Shown: in pieces, positions 41,907 to 50,809 of the stretch
Numbering within the stretch: the stretch's first letter is position 1
Layout: the number at the start of each line of letters is the position of its first letter
Assembly (NCBI GenBank): GCA_902792985.1
Contig: CADBBT010000002.1
Span: 1 to 64,000, forward strand
DNA length: 64,000 nt
Reading direction: 5' to 3'
Origin: Oscillospiraceae bacterium
Lineage (GTDB): Bacteria; Bacillota; Clostridia; Oscillospirales; Acutalibacteraceae
The notes under the pieces: generated by a model
What the model was told of the DNA's origin: nothing
The model's database searches: none
What the model saw: the letters and a program-made list of their open reading frames with translations, nothing else
Position numbers and translations under genes: made by a program

Positions 41907-43289
41907 TTATGATCTGCGCGGCAAAAGCACAAGCGCCTGACCGGGCTTGACTGCGAGCTGTACGCTTCCGTTCTTGATTGTTGCGCTGCCGCAGGGAACA
42001 TTGCCGTCGGGCGTGATCTCAAACACATTCGCGTTTACAAACGCCGCGTCGGGAATCGCCCAATCGCCCGTTTTTCCGTTTTTGGAATAGGCGATGAACA
42101 CGTCGTTCTTTTCGTTCAGCGGCAACAGCACGTCGTCACCGTCTTTGATCGTTCTGCCGTCTTTTGTGATGCGGCCGTCGCGTCCGCAGCTCACAACGCC
42201 GCCGGAAAAAGAAACGGTAACGCCGTCGCCATCGGCCTCGGCGTGTTCTCTTTGCAGACGGTTCAAATAAAAATAGGGAAGCTGCAACGTGCAGAACTGA
42301 TATAAAAATTCGTCTGTCCAGCATTCCGGCAGCGGAACCTTCTTCATCCAGATATCCTCGCCGTGCATCGCGCCGTAAAACGCCTGCAGCAGCTTCGGAT
42401 CCGTCAGATGTCCGCTGTACAAAGACGGCGGGATGCGCATGCAATCGTCAAGCGTCATGTTCGATGTCCACCAGGAAGCCGGGATCCTGCCGAGCGTGCG
42501 AAGCGGCGCGTCCTGCCACCGGCCCGTCGGCAGATCGTCCACCGCCGTCGCATAGAACTTGCGGATCGGGTGCTCGGTTGATTCCGCGCGCCATTCCAGC
42601 TCGCGATAGGTGTATTCCGTGGTCACATCAATGCCGCACGACTGGATATAATCCAGCATTTTGTTGCGCGCCGCGTCCTCTTCTTCAACAGACGTATACG
42701 GGTTCAGACTCTGCGCGATGCAGAAATTATCCAAATGCACCGTTCCCGCTTCGCGCACAGGCGTCACTTCGCAAAAGCGATCCCAGTTTTTTTGAAACAA
42801 ACCGCTTTCAAAATAGCCCTTATAGGAAATCTTATAACCGTCGCGCCCGTTGAACACTTCGATCGGCGTCGCTTCGCCCTTTGCGTTTTTGACAACGGCG
42901 TTTTCCCGGACAAGCAACGGAAAACAGGGCGTCTGCGTATAAGCGTCGGCCAGGTTGCCGTGAAAGCTGACGACCGTGTGATACTTTTTTGCCTCCTCAA
43001 ACAGCCGCCAGAGGCTTTCGCGCGCCGTTTTGTCTTCGGGACGTTTCAGCGCTTCGTTGACGATCTCCATTTCGGGATAGCAGTCGTCGTGTCCGAGTCC
43101 CTGCCAGCCGACAAGGTAGACGATTTTTTCGATCCCCTGTGTCAGGTTGTCCATCTTTCTGATGATGTCCAGCGCCTGCGCGAAGGTAATATACACCTTT
43201 GAACAGCCGTTCAAAAAGTCCGGCTCGGCCAGATACATCTTCATCCACAGCGTCTGACTGTAATCATAATTCCAGGTTTGGTTTTCCAT
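41907..43289 (-). CDS. GH101-like (endo-alpha-N-acetylgalactosaminidase-type) glycosidase, cytoplasmic
   Basis: The ATG at 43289 behind AAAGGGGGAGCGC gives 460 residues; the frame continues upstream only as a shadow of the transporter gene. The barrel shows YLVGWQGLGHDDCYPEM, a probable nucleophile Asp in GTVHLDNFCIAQS (about residue 190) and an acid Glu in DVTTEYTYRELEWR (about 232), spaced as in GH101. Secreted GH101 enzymes are over 1,000 residues and release the core-1 disaccharide from mucin; this protein is far shorter and has no signal peptide. It may act on imported mucin-type sugars. It is co-transcribed with an MFS transporter and an LRR protein. Confidence 0.65.
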   Translation of the reverse strand: MENQTWNYDYSQTLWMKMYLAEPDFLNGCSKVYITFAQALDIIRKMDNLTQGIEKIVYLVGWQGLGHDDCYPEMEIVNEALKRPEDKTARESLWRLFEEAKKYHTVVSFHGNLADAYTQTPCFPLLVRENAVVKNAKGEATPIEVFNGRDGYKISYKGYFESGLFQKNWDRFCEVTPVREAGTVHLDNFCIAQSLNPYTSVEEEDAARNKMLDYIQSCGIDVTTEYTYRELEWRAESTEHPIRKFYATAVDDLPTGRWQDAPLRTLGRIPASWWTSNMTLDDCMRIPPSLYSGHLTDPKLLQAFYGAMHGEDIWMKKVPLPECWTDEFLYQFCTLQLPYFYLNRLQREHAEADGDGVTVSFSGGVVSCGRDGRITKDGRTIKDGDDVLLPLNEKNDVFIAYSKNGKTGDWAIPDAAFVNANVFEITPDGNVPCGSATIKNGSVQLAVKPGQALVLLPRRS

Positions 43290-43306
43290 CAAAGCGCTCC
43301 CCCTTT

Positions 43307-45088
43307 TTATTGCTGCGTCTGTGCAGAAAGCACCGGCTCCTGCGCCGTGCCCGACAAAGCAGCGTCGGACGGCGCCGGTGTTTCGGCGGCCTGTTCTGCG
43401 CGTTCCTGCAAGACCTTCATGATCTCCACATGCTTTTCGTCGGTATAATCCCAGAAGAAGATGTACGGCACCATCATCAGCACATAGCCCACAAGGTCGA
43501 TCACAATGCCGATGAGCATACATTTGAGACGCACATCGTCCATATACAGCACATCCCAGTCGGAAGTGAAGCCGATGCTGACAAAGATCAGCGGGATGAC
43601 CAGCCCGACGACCGAGGTGATCGGCTTTGTGAACCAGCCGATCAATTCCTGATAGCCCTCGAACCGTTCGCCGGAAAGATACATCTGATAGTCGCTCACG
43701 CGGGTCTTCATGTCGTCTTTGGCAATGCTGATCGCGGAGGTCAGCGCGTTGCCGATGAACACACCGACAAACAGCAGCACGCCGCAAGCCCAATGGACTT
43801 TGCCGAGGAACAAAATCGCGATGATATAGATCACGGAACGCAGAACGCTTGCAAGCTGGTTGAAGATCATCAGCGTTTTATACTCAAACCGCTTGCGGAT
43901 CCACGGTGCCAAGAACTGTCCGGGCGTGCCGGCAAATTTGAACACCAGCTCCGCAACCGAAAAGAGCAGTCCGGTTTCGCGCCAGGTATAGATCAGCAAG
44001 ATCGTCTGCACGTTCAACATGCCGTTGCCGAGCGAATCCAGCAGTTCGACCATTTTGTTGATCCAAAGATACTTGTTTTTGAATATGCCGCCCACGCAGG
44101 TCCAGAAGGAGAAGTATTCCTTCTTTTCGATCGGCGGCGCGGGGATGCGTTCCTTGATGCCGCGCAGACTGACGAACATGATGGCCGCGCTGACAAGGAA
44201 GAACGGCGGCAGCAGATAACGGAACATATCGCGGTCGCGGATGCCCTCCACAAACAGCGCGCCGGCAATCGTGGGCAGCAAAAAGTTGACAATGTTCTGC
44301 ACCAGATGGCTGAGCTTCACCGGGATGGAATTGATGATCAAGCGCTCCTGCTGATCGGGGCTGATCGACTTTGCCACCTTTTCCGTGTGGCCGGTAAACG
44401 TAAAGGTCGTATAAAGCTGGAAGAGCAAAAACAGCTTCCAAACGCGCTCGGTCATCGGCAGCTCATACAGCGGCAGCCAGCAGATGAGCATTGCGACCAC
44501 AACGCCCTGCAGGATGTTTGCATAGGCGAATAATTTATAGCGTCCGAGCTTTTTAAGCAGGAGCTTGCGGATCACGATGTTGCGAAAACCGCTCCAACTG
44601 TTGGCGAGCAGATGCGCACCGAAGATCTTGAACAAACTGACTGCGTCGATGCCGGGCCATTTTGCGTCCAGCGACTGCTGCAGCGTTTGCGGCAAAAGCG
44701 CGGAAACATCGAACAAGAGCAGCAGCAGACCCAGCACGGTGAATGACAGATACACCGCAAAATATTTTCGCTCCACCTTTTTGGGCAAAAAGCCGAGGTT
44801 CGCGTCCACGCCCATGGAAAGAATATCCCACAGATATGTGATCGCGATAAAAAAGGTGTTGATCGCGGCAAAGGTCAGCAGCGGGATCTGATAATAGAAC
44901 GCGACCAGATAGCAGCCTGTGTTGAAGGAGAGAAACTTGCAAAGATATTGCAGCGTATAATCACCGCCGACTGCGCCAAAGATGGAAAGATATTCCCGAT
45001 ACGGCACATATTTGCCTTCCGGCGGCGTTTTCCAATGCGATCTGACATCCGAAAAGAACGTTTTGAGCTTTCCGCGTGATTCAGCCAT
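43307..45088 (-). CDS. MFS/GPH-like transporter
   Basis: The 593-residue protein has about 12 membrane segments. It shares with the transporter at 56443 an N-terminal signature (HW..P..G..V.YREYL) and the loop YQ.Y.SGER.EG after helix 10, so the two are paralogues of one GPH-like subgroup. The extended C-terminus is Ala/Glu-rich and cytoplasmic. Neighbouring genes (GH101-like enzyme 17 bases downstream, LRR protein overlapping upstream by 8 bases) suggest uptake of a host- or plant-derived oligosaccharide. Substrate and coupling ion cannot be read from the sequence. Confidence 0.8.
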   Translation of the reverse strand: MAESRGKLKTFFSDVRSHWKTPPEGKYVPYREYLSIFGAVGGDYTLQYLCKFLSFNTGCYLVAFYYQIPLLTFAAINTFFIAITYLWDILSMGVDANLGFLPKKVERKYFAVYLSFTVLGLLLLLFDVSALLPQTLQQSLDAKWPGIDAVSLFKIFGAHLLANSWSGFRNIVIRKLLLKKLGRYKLFAYANILQGVVVAMLICWLPLYELPMTERVWKLFLLFQLYTTFTFTGHTEKVAKSISPDQQERLIINSIPVKLSHLVQNIVNFLLPTIAGALFVEGIRDRDMFRYLLPPFFLVSAAIMFVSLRGIKERIPAPPIEKKEYFSFWTCVGGIFKNKYLWINKMVELLDSLGNGMLNVQTILLIYTWRETGLLFSVAELVFKFAGTPGQFLAPWIRKRFEYKTLMIFNQLASVLRSVIYIIAILFLGKVHWACGVLLFVGVFIGNALTSAISIAKDDMKTRVSDYQMYLSGERFEGYQELIGWFTKPITSVVGLVIPLIFVSIGFTSDWDVLYMDDVRLKCMLIGIVIDLVGYVLMMVPYIFFWDYTDEKHVEIMKVLQERAEQAAETPAPSDAALSGTAQEPVLSAQTQQ

Positions 45089-46109
45089 TGCTCTGTGCCT
45101 CCTCTCTGCTGGCGTTCAAAAGATCGGCCCGATAGCTTTCGATCAGCGCTTCGCTTTCTTCGCGCGTTTTGCCGAACTGCGGCTCCGGCGCTTTCCAAAG
45201 CGGACCGGCCTTGATATTTTTCGGCCGCCACGCTTCGCCGAGTGACAGCGCGTCTGCGTCCGCCGCGCCGAGATAGATCGTTTTCATGCCGCTGCAGGAG
45301 AAAAACGCGTGGTGCCCGATCGTTTGCAAAGACGCGGGCAGATACAGCATCGGCGCAATGCTGCCGCATTTGCTGAACGCGTCCGAACCGATGCTGACGA
45401 TGGAATCCGGCAGCGTAAAGCCGGTGCCTTCCAGCGTATCGGTTTCGGCGTTATAGGTATATTTACCGAGATTGCTGCAGCCGAAAAAGCTCATATCGCC
45501 GATCGAAAGCAGAGAATCCGGCAAAATTAAATCACGGATATGCGTATTCTTCAAAAACGCAAATGTTGCAATGCGCTCCACGCCGTCCGGCACCGTATAG
45601 GCGTGCGGATAAGTAAACACGCCTTTTTTGTCCGTCGGCGTCTGGCCGTAGCAGGCGGGATACAGCAGCAGTGTTTTTCCGTCTTTGCTGAACAGCACGC
45701 CGTTGATGTCACGATAATAGGCATTCTCAGGTGACACTGTGACTCTTTGCAGATTTTTCAAATTGAAGAACGATGTCTCTTCGATCCGCTGCACCGATTT
45801 GCCGATTTCCATCGTTTGCGCATATTCATCTGCATTGGCGGCATAGGCGCCGACAGCGACCACCGGGCGCGTTTCGTCCGGTTCTTTGCCGTTTTTATCG
45901 CGCACATAGTCGATCGAAAGCGTCTTGGTTCCCGCGTTGCCGTTGAACCCGGTCAAGACCCAGCCGTTCAGGTTTTCGTTGCCGTCAATCGCCGTTTGTT
46001 CATCGAACGCATAAGTCGGTCGGGAAATGGAGATCAGCGAAATTGTGACCGACGCGCTGACAAATAAGATCAGCGCAAGAATAAACACCAGTTTTTGCCA
46101 TGTTTTCAA
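45081..46109 (-). CDS. Membrane-anchored leucine-rich repeat (BspA-like) surface protein
   Basis: The 342-residue protein begins with a signal anchor (LVFILALILFVSASVTISLI) and contains BspA-type LRR_5 repeats: RIEETSFFNLKNLQRVTV, RIATFAFLKNTHIRDLIL, SIGDMSFFGCSNLGKYTY, SIGSDAFSKCGSIAPMLY and TIGHHAFFSCSGMKTIYL. Such repeats bind host proteins, mucin or glycans. Start is TTG at 46109 behind CGGGAGGCTTGGACTC. It is the first gene of the operon with the transporter and the GH101-like enzyme, so it may help capture the substrate at the surface. Confidence 0.87.
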   Translation of the reverse strand: MKTWQKLVFILALILFVSASVTISLISISRPTYAFDEQTAIDGNENLNGWVLTGFNGNAGTKTLSIDYVRDKNGKEPDETRPVVAVGAYAANADEYAQTMEIGKSVQRIEETSFFNLKNLQRVTVSPENAYYRDINGVLFSKDGKTLLLYPACYGQTPTDKKGVFTYPHAYTVPDGVERIATFAFLKNTHIRDLILPDSLLSIGDMSFFGCSNLGKYTYNAETDTLEGTGFTLPDSIVSIGSDAFSKCGSIAPMLYLPASLQTIGHHAFFSCSGMKTIYLGAADADALSLGEAWRPKNIKAGPLWKAPEPQFGKTREESEALIESYRADLLNASREEAQSNG

Positions 46110-46180
46110 GAGTCCAAGCCTCCCGTCTTTGAAATTTGCCAGGGATCAGGGAAAACGCAGAAATCACTTTGCCGTATTTC

Positions 46181-47023
46181 TTATGCTTGTGTGCGGCACC
46201 ACCATTCGGTATAGGCGTCGGGATAATTCGTTTTGAAGCCCGTCACACCCATATCGCAGATCTGCTGCCACCATTCGGGATAATCACCGAGGTTGGAAAA
46301 GACTTTGATCCCCATGTCGGCAAGCATATCCACATCCGCCTTGGTGAACGCTTCGTTGTTGAGACCGACCTCCCACAGATCGGAACGACGCACAAAGTCC
46401 ATGGTCTCTTCGGTAAGGAAGCGAATATTCGCGCCGAGCCGCAAACCTTCGGGCTTTCCCTTTGCGCGGTAATGCGCCTGCATCTCTTCCAGTACGTCCC
46501 AGTTGCCGGAAAAGAAGATGTAGCGCGACACATTGGGCGATGTTGCAAGGATCTCATCCATACGCGGGCACATCCCGGTCGTTTTGAACTCCACCTCAAC
46601 GGTGAGGTCGTAATCGACCGTTGACAGCCATGCGTCGAACTCCGGGAAGGTGATCAGGTGTGTCACGCGTTCTTCGCGATAATCCGGCGGATTGATCATG
46701 CGCCGGCCACCGTCGTGTTCGGTCCACGGATACGGCGGATACTTCAGCTTCAGCGCGTCGCGGTAGGGAATGTCAAACCGTTTGATCTCTGCGGCTGTCA
46801 GTTCCCGCAGCACATCCCGATGCCGCTCGAAGGTCATATAACCCATGTTGCCATTGTGCGTCACAATGATCTCGCCGTCGCCGCTGATCTGGATGTCCAG
46901 CTCGATCCCCTCGCAGCCGAGCTCGGCCGCTTTTTGAAACGCTTCCAGTGTATTTTCCGGCGCGAACTGGGTCACACCCGTATGGGCAAAACGCATCGGC
47001 AGCCCGCAGTATTCTTTTTTCAT
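46181..47023 (-). CDS. Glycerophosphodiester phosphodiesterase
   Basis: From the ATG at 47023 (behind AAGGAGGAACCATC) the product is 280 residues. RFAHTGVTQFAPENTLEAFQKA and GIELDIQISGDGEIIVTHN are the GDPD signature with metal-binding Glu/Asp and catalytic His. WQQICDMGVTGFKTNYPD at the C-terminus is also typical. It hydrolyses glycerophosphodiesters to glycerol 3-phosphate and an alcohol; there is no signal peptide, so it is cytoplasmic. The first His is preceded by FA rather than the usual IA, a minor change. It has its own TATAAT near 47064. Confidence 0.92.
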   Translation of the reverse strand: MKKEYCGLPMRFAHTGVTQFAPENTLEAFQKAAELGCEGIELDIQISGDGEIIVTHNGNMGYMTFERHRDVLRELTAAEIKRFDIPYRDALKLKYPPYPWTEHDGGRRMINPPDYREERVTHLITFPEFDAWLSTVDYDLTVEVEFKTTGMCPRMDEILATSPNVSRYIFFSGNWDVLEEMQAHYRAKGKPEGLRLGANIRFLTEETMDFVRRSDLWEVGLNNEAFTKADVDMLADMGIKVFSNLGDYPEWWQQICDMGVTGFKTNYPDAYTEWWCRTQA

Positions 47024-47203
47024 GATGGTTCCTCCTTGCATTTGGAAAAAAGTGTTCGATTGATTATAACACAACCGCAGATAAGACACCAGTGTTTTCA
47101 TCAAAATCAACAGAAAAAATGAAAAAATTTACAAAAAATACATTTATAACTTACAACGCGTGATCTGTTTTTTCCGTTCAAGCAGAGAAAACTACGCTTT
47201 GAC

Positions 47204-47320
47204 GTGCAGCCAGCAGTGCCCGCCGAAAGCCGGTTTTCAAAGCTTTTCCAAATGATCGCAAACTTCTTCAGCAAACTGTTCGGCGGCAGCCGTTCTTACA
47301 TATACGGCAAAGCACTCTAT
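47204..47320 (+). pseudogene. Possible remnant of a surface-protein C-terminal tail
   Basis: A short frame encodes FSKLFQMIANFFSKLFGG, closely like the amphipathic C-terminal tail of the DUF6273 protein. There is no start or ribosome binding site and the frame runs on past the tail, so at most it is a gene scar. The rest of 47024-47350 holds no gene I can support. Confidence 0.3.
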
Positions 47321-47354
47321 AAAATGAAGTGCAGCGTTTTTCGAGCACAGCATA

Positions 47355-47383
47355 AAAAAGCGGAGCTTCGGCTCCGCTTTTTC
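47355..47383. terminator. Bidirectional intrinsic terminator
   Basis: AAAAAGCGGAGC-TTCG-GCTCCGCTTTTT is a perfect stem with a TTCG loop, 30 bases past the phosphatase stop on the minus strand. Confidence 0.85.
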
Positions 47384-47412
47384 TTTGTGTTATTATTCAA
47401 AAACAGATCTGC

Positions 47413-49557
47413 TCATTCGCTCTGCGCGCTGTCGATTCCGCGCCAGGTCATACCGATCATGGTCACATCGTCAAACTGCGGCGCTTCACCTGTGAATTCC
47501 GCAACATCAAAGCCGACTTCCTTGATGAAGACCTCAGGTTTCGGATCTGTGCGGCGATTCAGCGATTCCAGCATCCTGTCTGTTCCGAACATTTCACTGT
47601 CCGCGTTCGTTGCCTCCGGCACACCGTCCGTATATACGAATATGCTGCCGCCGCGCTGGAGTTGTATCTCATAGTCGCGGTAGCGCGCGCCCTCCATGCC
47701 GGCAAGCACAAAGCCGTGTTTGTCGCGGAAAAGCTCAAATTTTCTGTCGGGCCCGCAGACGGCGGGGAATTCATGTCCGGCGCTTGCGGCTGTCAGGATG
47801 CCGGTGGAAAGATCAAAGATCCCCAGCCAGCAGGTGACAAACATTTCCGCATCGTTGCCCTCGCAAAGCTGATTGTTCACATCGGCGAGAATCTGCGCCG
47901 GGGTGCCGCCCTGCATGGCACGGTTTTTGATCAGCGTTTTGGAGATCACCATAAACAGCGCCGCCGGCACGCCCTTGCCGGACACGTCCGCGATCACCAG
48001 CGCCAGACGGTTATCATCGATCAGGAAGAAGTCGTAGAAGTCGCCGCCCACCTCTTTTGCAGGCGTCATGGAGGCAAAGAGGTCGATCTCTTTTTTCTGC
48101 GGGAACGGCGGGAAGATCCGCGGCAGCATATCCGCCTGGATCTGCGTTGCAACATTCAGCTCGGCGCCGATACGTTCCTTTTCAGCGGTGACAGCCTTCA
48201 GATTCTCCGTGTATTGCTTCAAATCATCCTGCATCTTGTTGAAGCCTCGCGCGAGGTCACCGATCTCATCGCGGGTATCAATATCCGATTTTTTGTCAAA
48301 ATCACCTTCGCCGGTATTCTTTACCGTATCCGTCAGCTTAATGATGGGCTTCGAGATCGTGCGCGAAATGAAATATTCGACAACGGAGACAATGAGAAGG
48401 ATCGCGACGATGGCGAGCAGCACGTTCACGATCAGCGATTTGAATTCTTCCGTCATTTTTGTGCGCGCATCGGCAAACAGCTGATCGGATTGCGCCGTGA
48501 CCTTTCCGATGGGCTCCGTGACTTCTTCGGCATTGATCGCCGTGCAAAGAAGCCAGCCGGTAGAGGGGATCTCACGGGCAGTCATATAAATCTCTCTGCC
48601 GTCAAACTCGGCATGGAACGCCTCTCCGTGGCCGAAAGCGCAGTCATCGATTCTTTTCAGCACGCTTTTTGCGTCTGCAAAATGATCCTCAAACGCGTTA
48701 TACAGACCGTTATGCGCTTTGACGTCATCCATAAAGGTGCTGTATGCCACCAGATCTCTGGTCACGCCGAGCACAAAGGTCGTTCCCGTTTCGCCAAGGC
48801 CGCTGCCGATCACGTTGGACATCATCTGCTCAAAATTCACGTCGGCCGCCACAACAGCGACAACCTTTCCTTCGGCGTCCTTGACTGCCATGGAGGCTGT
48901 GATGCACGGTCTGCCGTAGGAATCGATCTCCGTCTCCTTCCACATGATCTTGTCGGGCGAGGCAGCCGAGCTTTCATACCAGTGCCGCTGTGTGACCACA
49001 TAGTTTTCGCGGAAAACGTTATTGTCCGTGTACTGATAAAAGATTCCGCTGGCCGTACCGACATAAAGGTTATCCAACAATTTACTGTTGTATTCCATGA
49101 TCGGCGCAAAGATCTCCTCCATATTCGACAAAACCTTCAGTTCTTGCCGCAGAGCATCCGTCTCTTCGATCCCCGCGCTGAACATGTATCTTGCAGAGAG
49201 CGTGTCCGGCGCCTTGGACAGATGAACGGGAGCGTAGGAGGAGTTTACATAATTCGATGGCGACGCGTAAAGCCTTTCGGCATACACCGCCGACTGCTCA
49301 ACCGCGTCCGACACAATGCGCAGACGCGAATCTGTCACTTCCATCTGCATGTCTGCCAGTACGCCGAGCGAATCGGAATCCTGTGCGTAAAGGCCTTCTT
49401 CGATCGTCTGCTCCGCGCCTGTTCTGATCTCTTCATACAGTGTTTGAATGTTTTCCCGCAAATCGGATACAATCGCGTACAGCCCGCCATAGACGAGCAG
49501 CATCGTACCGACCGTCAGCGCAAGCATGGATAAGATCAGTTTTTTTCCAATTTTCAA
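47413..49557 (-). CDS. RsbU/SpoIIE-type PP2C phosphatase with extracellular sensor and HAMP domains
   Basis: The 714-residue protein starts with a membrane segment (ILSMLALTVGTMLLVYGG), then a Cache-like extracellular domain of about 330 residues, a second membrane segment (LIVNVLLAIVAILLIVSVV) and a HAMP linker (ISRTISKPIIKLTDTV). A coiled coil and a PP2C-type SpoIIE domain follow (GGDFYDFFLIDDNRLALVIADVSGKGVPAALF, with the metal-binding Asp residues). It should sense a small molecule outside and dephosphorylate an anti-anti-sigma factor. TTG at 49557 behind GGGAGGTATCACAA is the chosen start. No partner sigma-factor genes are in the window. Confidence 0.88.
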   Translation of the reverse strand: MKIGKKLILSMLALTVGTMLLVYGGLYAIVSDLRENIQTLYEEIRTGAEQTIEEGLYAQDSDSLGVLADMQMEVTDSRLRIVSDAVEQSAVYAERLYASPSNYVNSSYAPVHLSKAPDTLSARYMFSAGIEETDALRQELKVLSNMEEIFAPIMEYNSKLLDNLYVGTASGIFYQYTDNNVFRENYVVTQRHWYESSAASPDKIMWKETEIDSYGRPCITASMAVKDAEGKVVAVVAADVNFEQMMSNVIGSGLGETGTTFVLGVTRDLVAYSTFMDDVKAHNGLYNAFEDHFADAKSVLKRIDDCAFGHGEAFHAEFDGREIYMTAREIPSTGWLLCTAINAEEVTEPIGKVTAQSDQLFADARTKMTEEFKSLIVNVLLAIVAILLIVSVVEYFISRTISKPIIKLTDTVKNTGEGDFDKKSDIDTRDEIGDLARGFNKMQDDLKQYTENLKAVTAEKERIGAELNVATQIQADMLPRIFPPFPQKKEIDLFASMTPAKEVGGDFYDFFLIDDNRLALVIADVSGKGVPAALFMVISKTLIKNRAMQGGTPAQILADVNNQLCEGNDAEMFVTCWLGIFDLSTGILTAASAGHEFPAVCGPDRKFELFRDKHGFVLAGMEGARYRDYEIQLQRGGSIFVYTDGVPEATNADSEMFGTDRMLESLNRRTDPKPEVFIKEVGFDVAEFTGEAPQFDDVTMIGMTWRGIDSAQSE

Positions 49558-49794
49558 ATTGTGATACCTCCCGGCGATCAGTTTTGCATGATTTAGTATT
49601 ATTCTATCACAAAAAAGAAACGGACACAAGAAAAAAATCCCAAAAAATTGGGCAAAAATAGAAAATAATCAGATTGCTGTACCCGCTCGCCTTCACGTTC
49701 AACAAAAGCAGTGCCAAAAGCGCATGCAGCTGCTGACAGCAGCATTTATCCAAAAAAAGCAGGGATAAAACAGCGTCCGCTTCGCTTTTTGATA

Positions 49795-49823
49795 TTTACA
49801 TTCCGACACATTTGTGATATATT
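49795..49823 (+). promoter_or_regulatory. Promoter of the HD-domain gene
   Basis: TTTACA (49795-49800) and TATATT (49818-49823) are 17 bp apart, about 30 bases before the ribosome binding site AAAAAAAGGAGGACGGG. Confidence 0.55.
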
Positions 49824-49854
49824 TATAAGCAAGCAAAAAAAGGAGGACGGGAAA

Positions 49855-50733
49855 ATGCAGAAAGAAACCAACAGTTTTGCACTTGAATTCCGCCTTCGTG
49901 AACTTGACCGCGATCTGCATAAGCGGTTTACCGACTGCGTTTTTGTACTGCAAAAGATCCTGTCGAACTATAGGCTGTTATTTCCCGAATATACCGATCA
50001 TTCCGAGCTGCACTCGCTCACCGTGATCGATTTCTGCAATACTCTGATCGGCGAACAGCTCCCTTTGCTCAACAAGAATGAGATCTATGTTTTGCTTTCG
50101 GGCTGTTATTTTCACGATACAGGAATGGGGATCACAAGAAAAGACTTTGAAGCATTTTCCAAAGAGATCGAGTTCGGTGACTATTTTGAAAAGCACCCCA
50201 ACGCGTCAGCCACCGAACAGATCCGCGATTTTCATAACGAATACTCCGGTTTGTTCATACGAAAATATGCAGAGCTGTTCGAGTTTCCGAGCAATGCCCA
50301 TCTGGAGGCTGTGATCCAGATTTCAAGAGGACACCGAAAAACAGATTTAAAGGATGAACGCATCTATCCGATCAGAATGCCGACGCCCGACGGCGACACC
50401 CTTTGTTTGCCTTATCTTGCCGCGCTGCTTCGTCTGGCGGATGAAATCGACGTGACCGCCGCGCGAAATCCGAAGCTTCTTTATGATCTTGAGGTGATCA
50501 CAGACGATCACCAGCTCCTTGAACACAAGCGCCACCGGGCAGTGCGGGATTTAATCGTCAGCAAAGACGCCTTCACCCTGAAAATCGACGACAGCGATCC
50601 CTTGATTTTCGAAATGATCCGAAAAATGTCCGGAAAAATGCAGCAGACGCTTGACACCTGCCGCGACGCTGTCAACGGCCGCACACCTTTTGAGATCACC
50701 CAGCGCCACATCCTCCTTTCTCCGATTTCTTAA
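49855..50733 (+). CDS. HD-domain phosphohydrolase-like protein
   Basis: The 292-residue protein shows an HD-domain pattern: HSELHSLTVIDFCN with the first His, LLSGCYFHDTGMGI (His-Asp pair), ISRGHRKTD and LAALLRLADEIDVT (last Asp). This arrangement resembles the HD-CE group. HD proteins are metal-dependent phosphohydrolases, often acting on nucleotides; the substrate here is unknown. The C-terminal 80 residues (YDLEVITDDHQLLEHKRHRAVRDLIV) form a separate alpha/beta region. It is monocistronic and divergent from the RsbU-like phosphatase. Confidence 0.75.
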   Translation: MQKETNSFALEFRLRELDRDLHKRFTDCVFVLQKILSNYRLLFPEYTDHSELHSLTVIDFCNTLIGEQLPLLNKNEIYVLLSGCYFHDTGMGITRKDFEAFSKEIEFGDYFEKHPNASATEQIRDFHNEYSGLFIRKYAELFEFPSNAHLEAVIQISRGHRKTDLKDERIYPIRMPTPDGDTLCLPYLAALLRLADEIDVTAARNPKLLYDLEVITDDHQLLEHKRHRAVRDLIVSKDAFTLKIDDSDPLIFEMIRKMSGKMQQTLDTCRDAVNGRTPFEITQRHILLSPIS

Positions 50734-50760
50734 AACACATTAAACAATGCAAACAGAAAA

Positions 50761-50798
50761 AAACGGTTTCAGGTCAAAGCCCGAAGCCGTTTTTTTAA
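50761..50798. terminator. Intrinsic terminator between the HD gene and pdp
   Basis: AAACGGTTTC and GAAGCCGTTT form the stem, followed on the plus strand by TTTTTAATC. It can serve both convergent genes. Confidence 0.75.
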
Positions 50799-50809
50799 TC
50801 TTTATATGT

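Noticed and set aside
43290..43793. N-terminal extension of the GH101-like gene
   Set aside because: The extra 168 codons overlap the transporter gene in another frame; the ATG at 43289 has a ribosome binding site and starts the recognisable protein.
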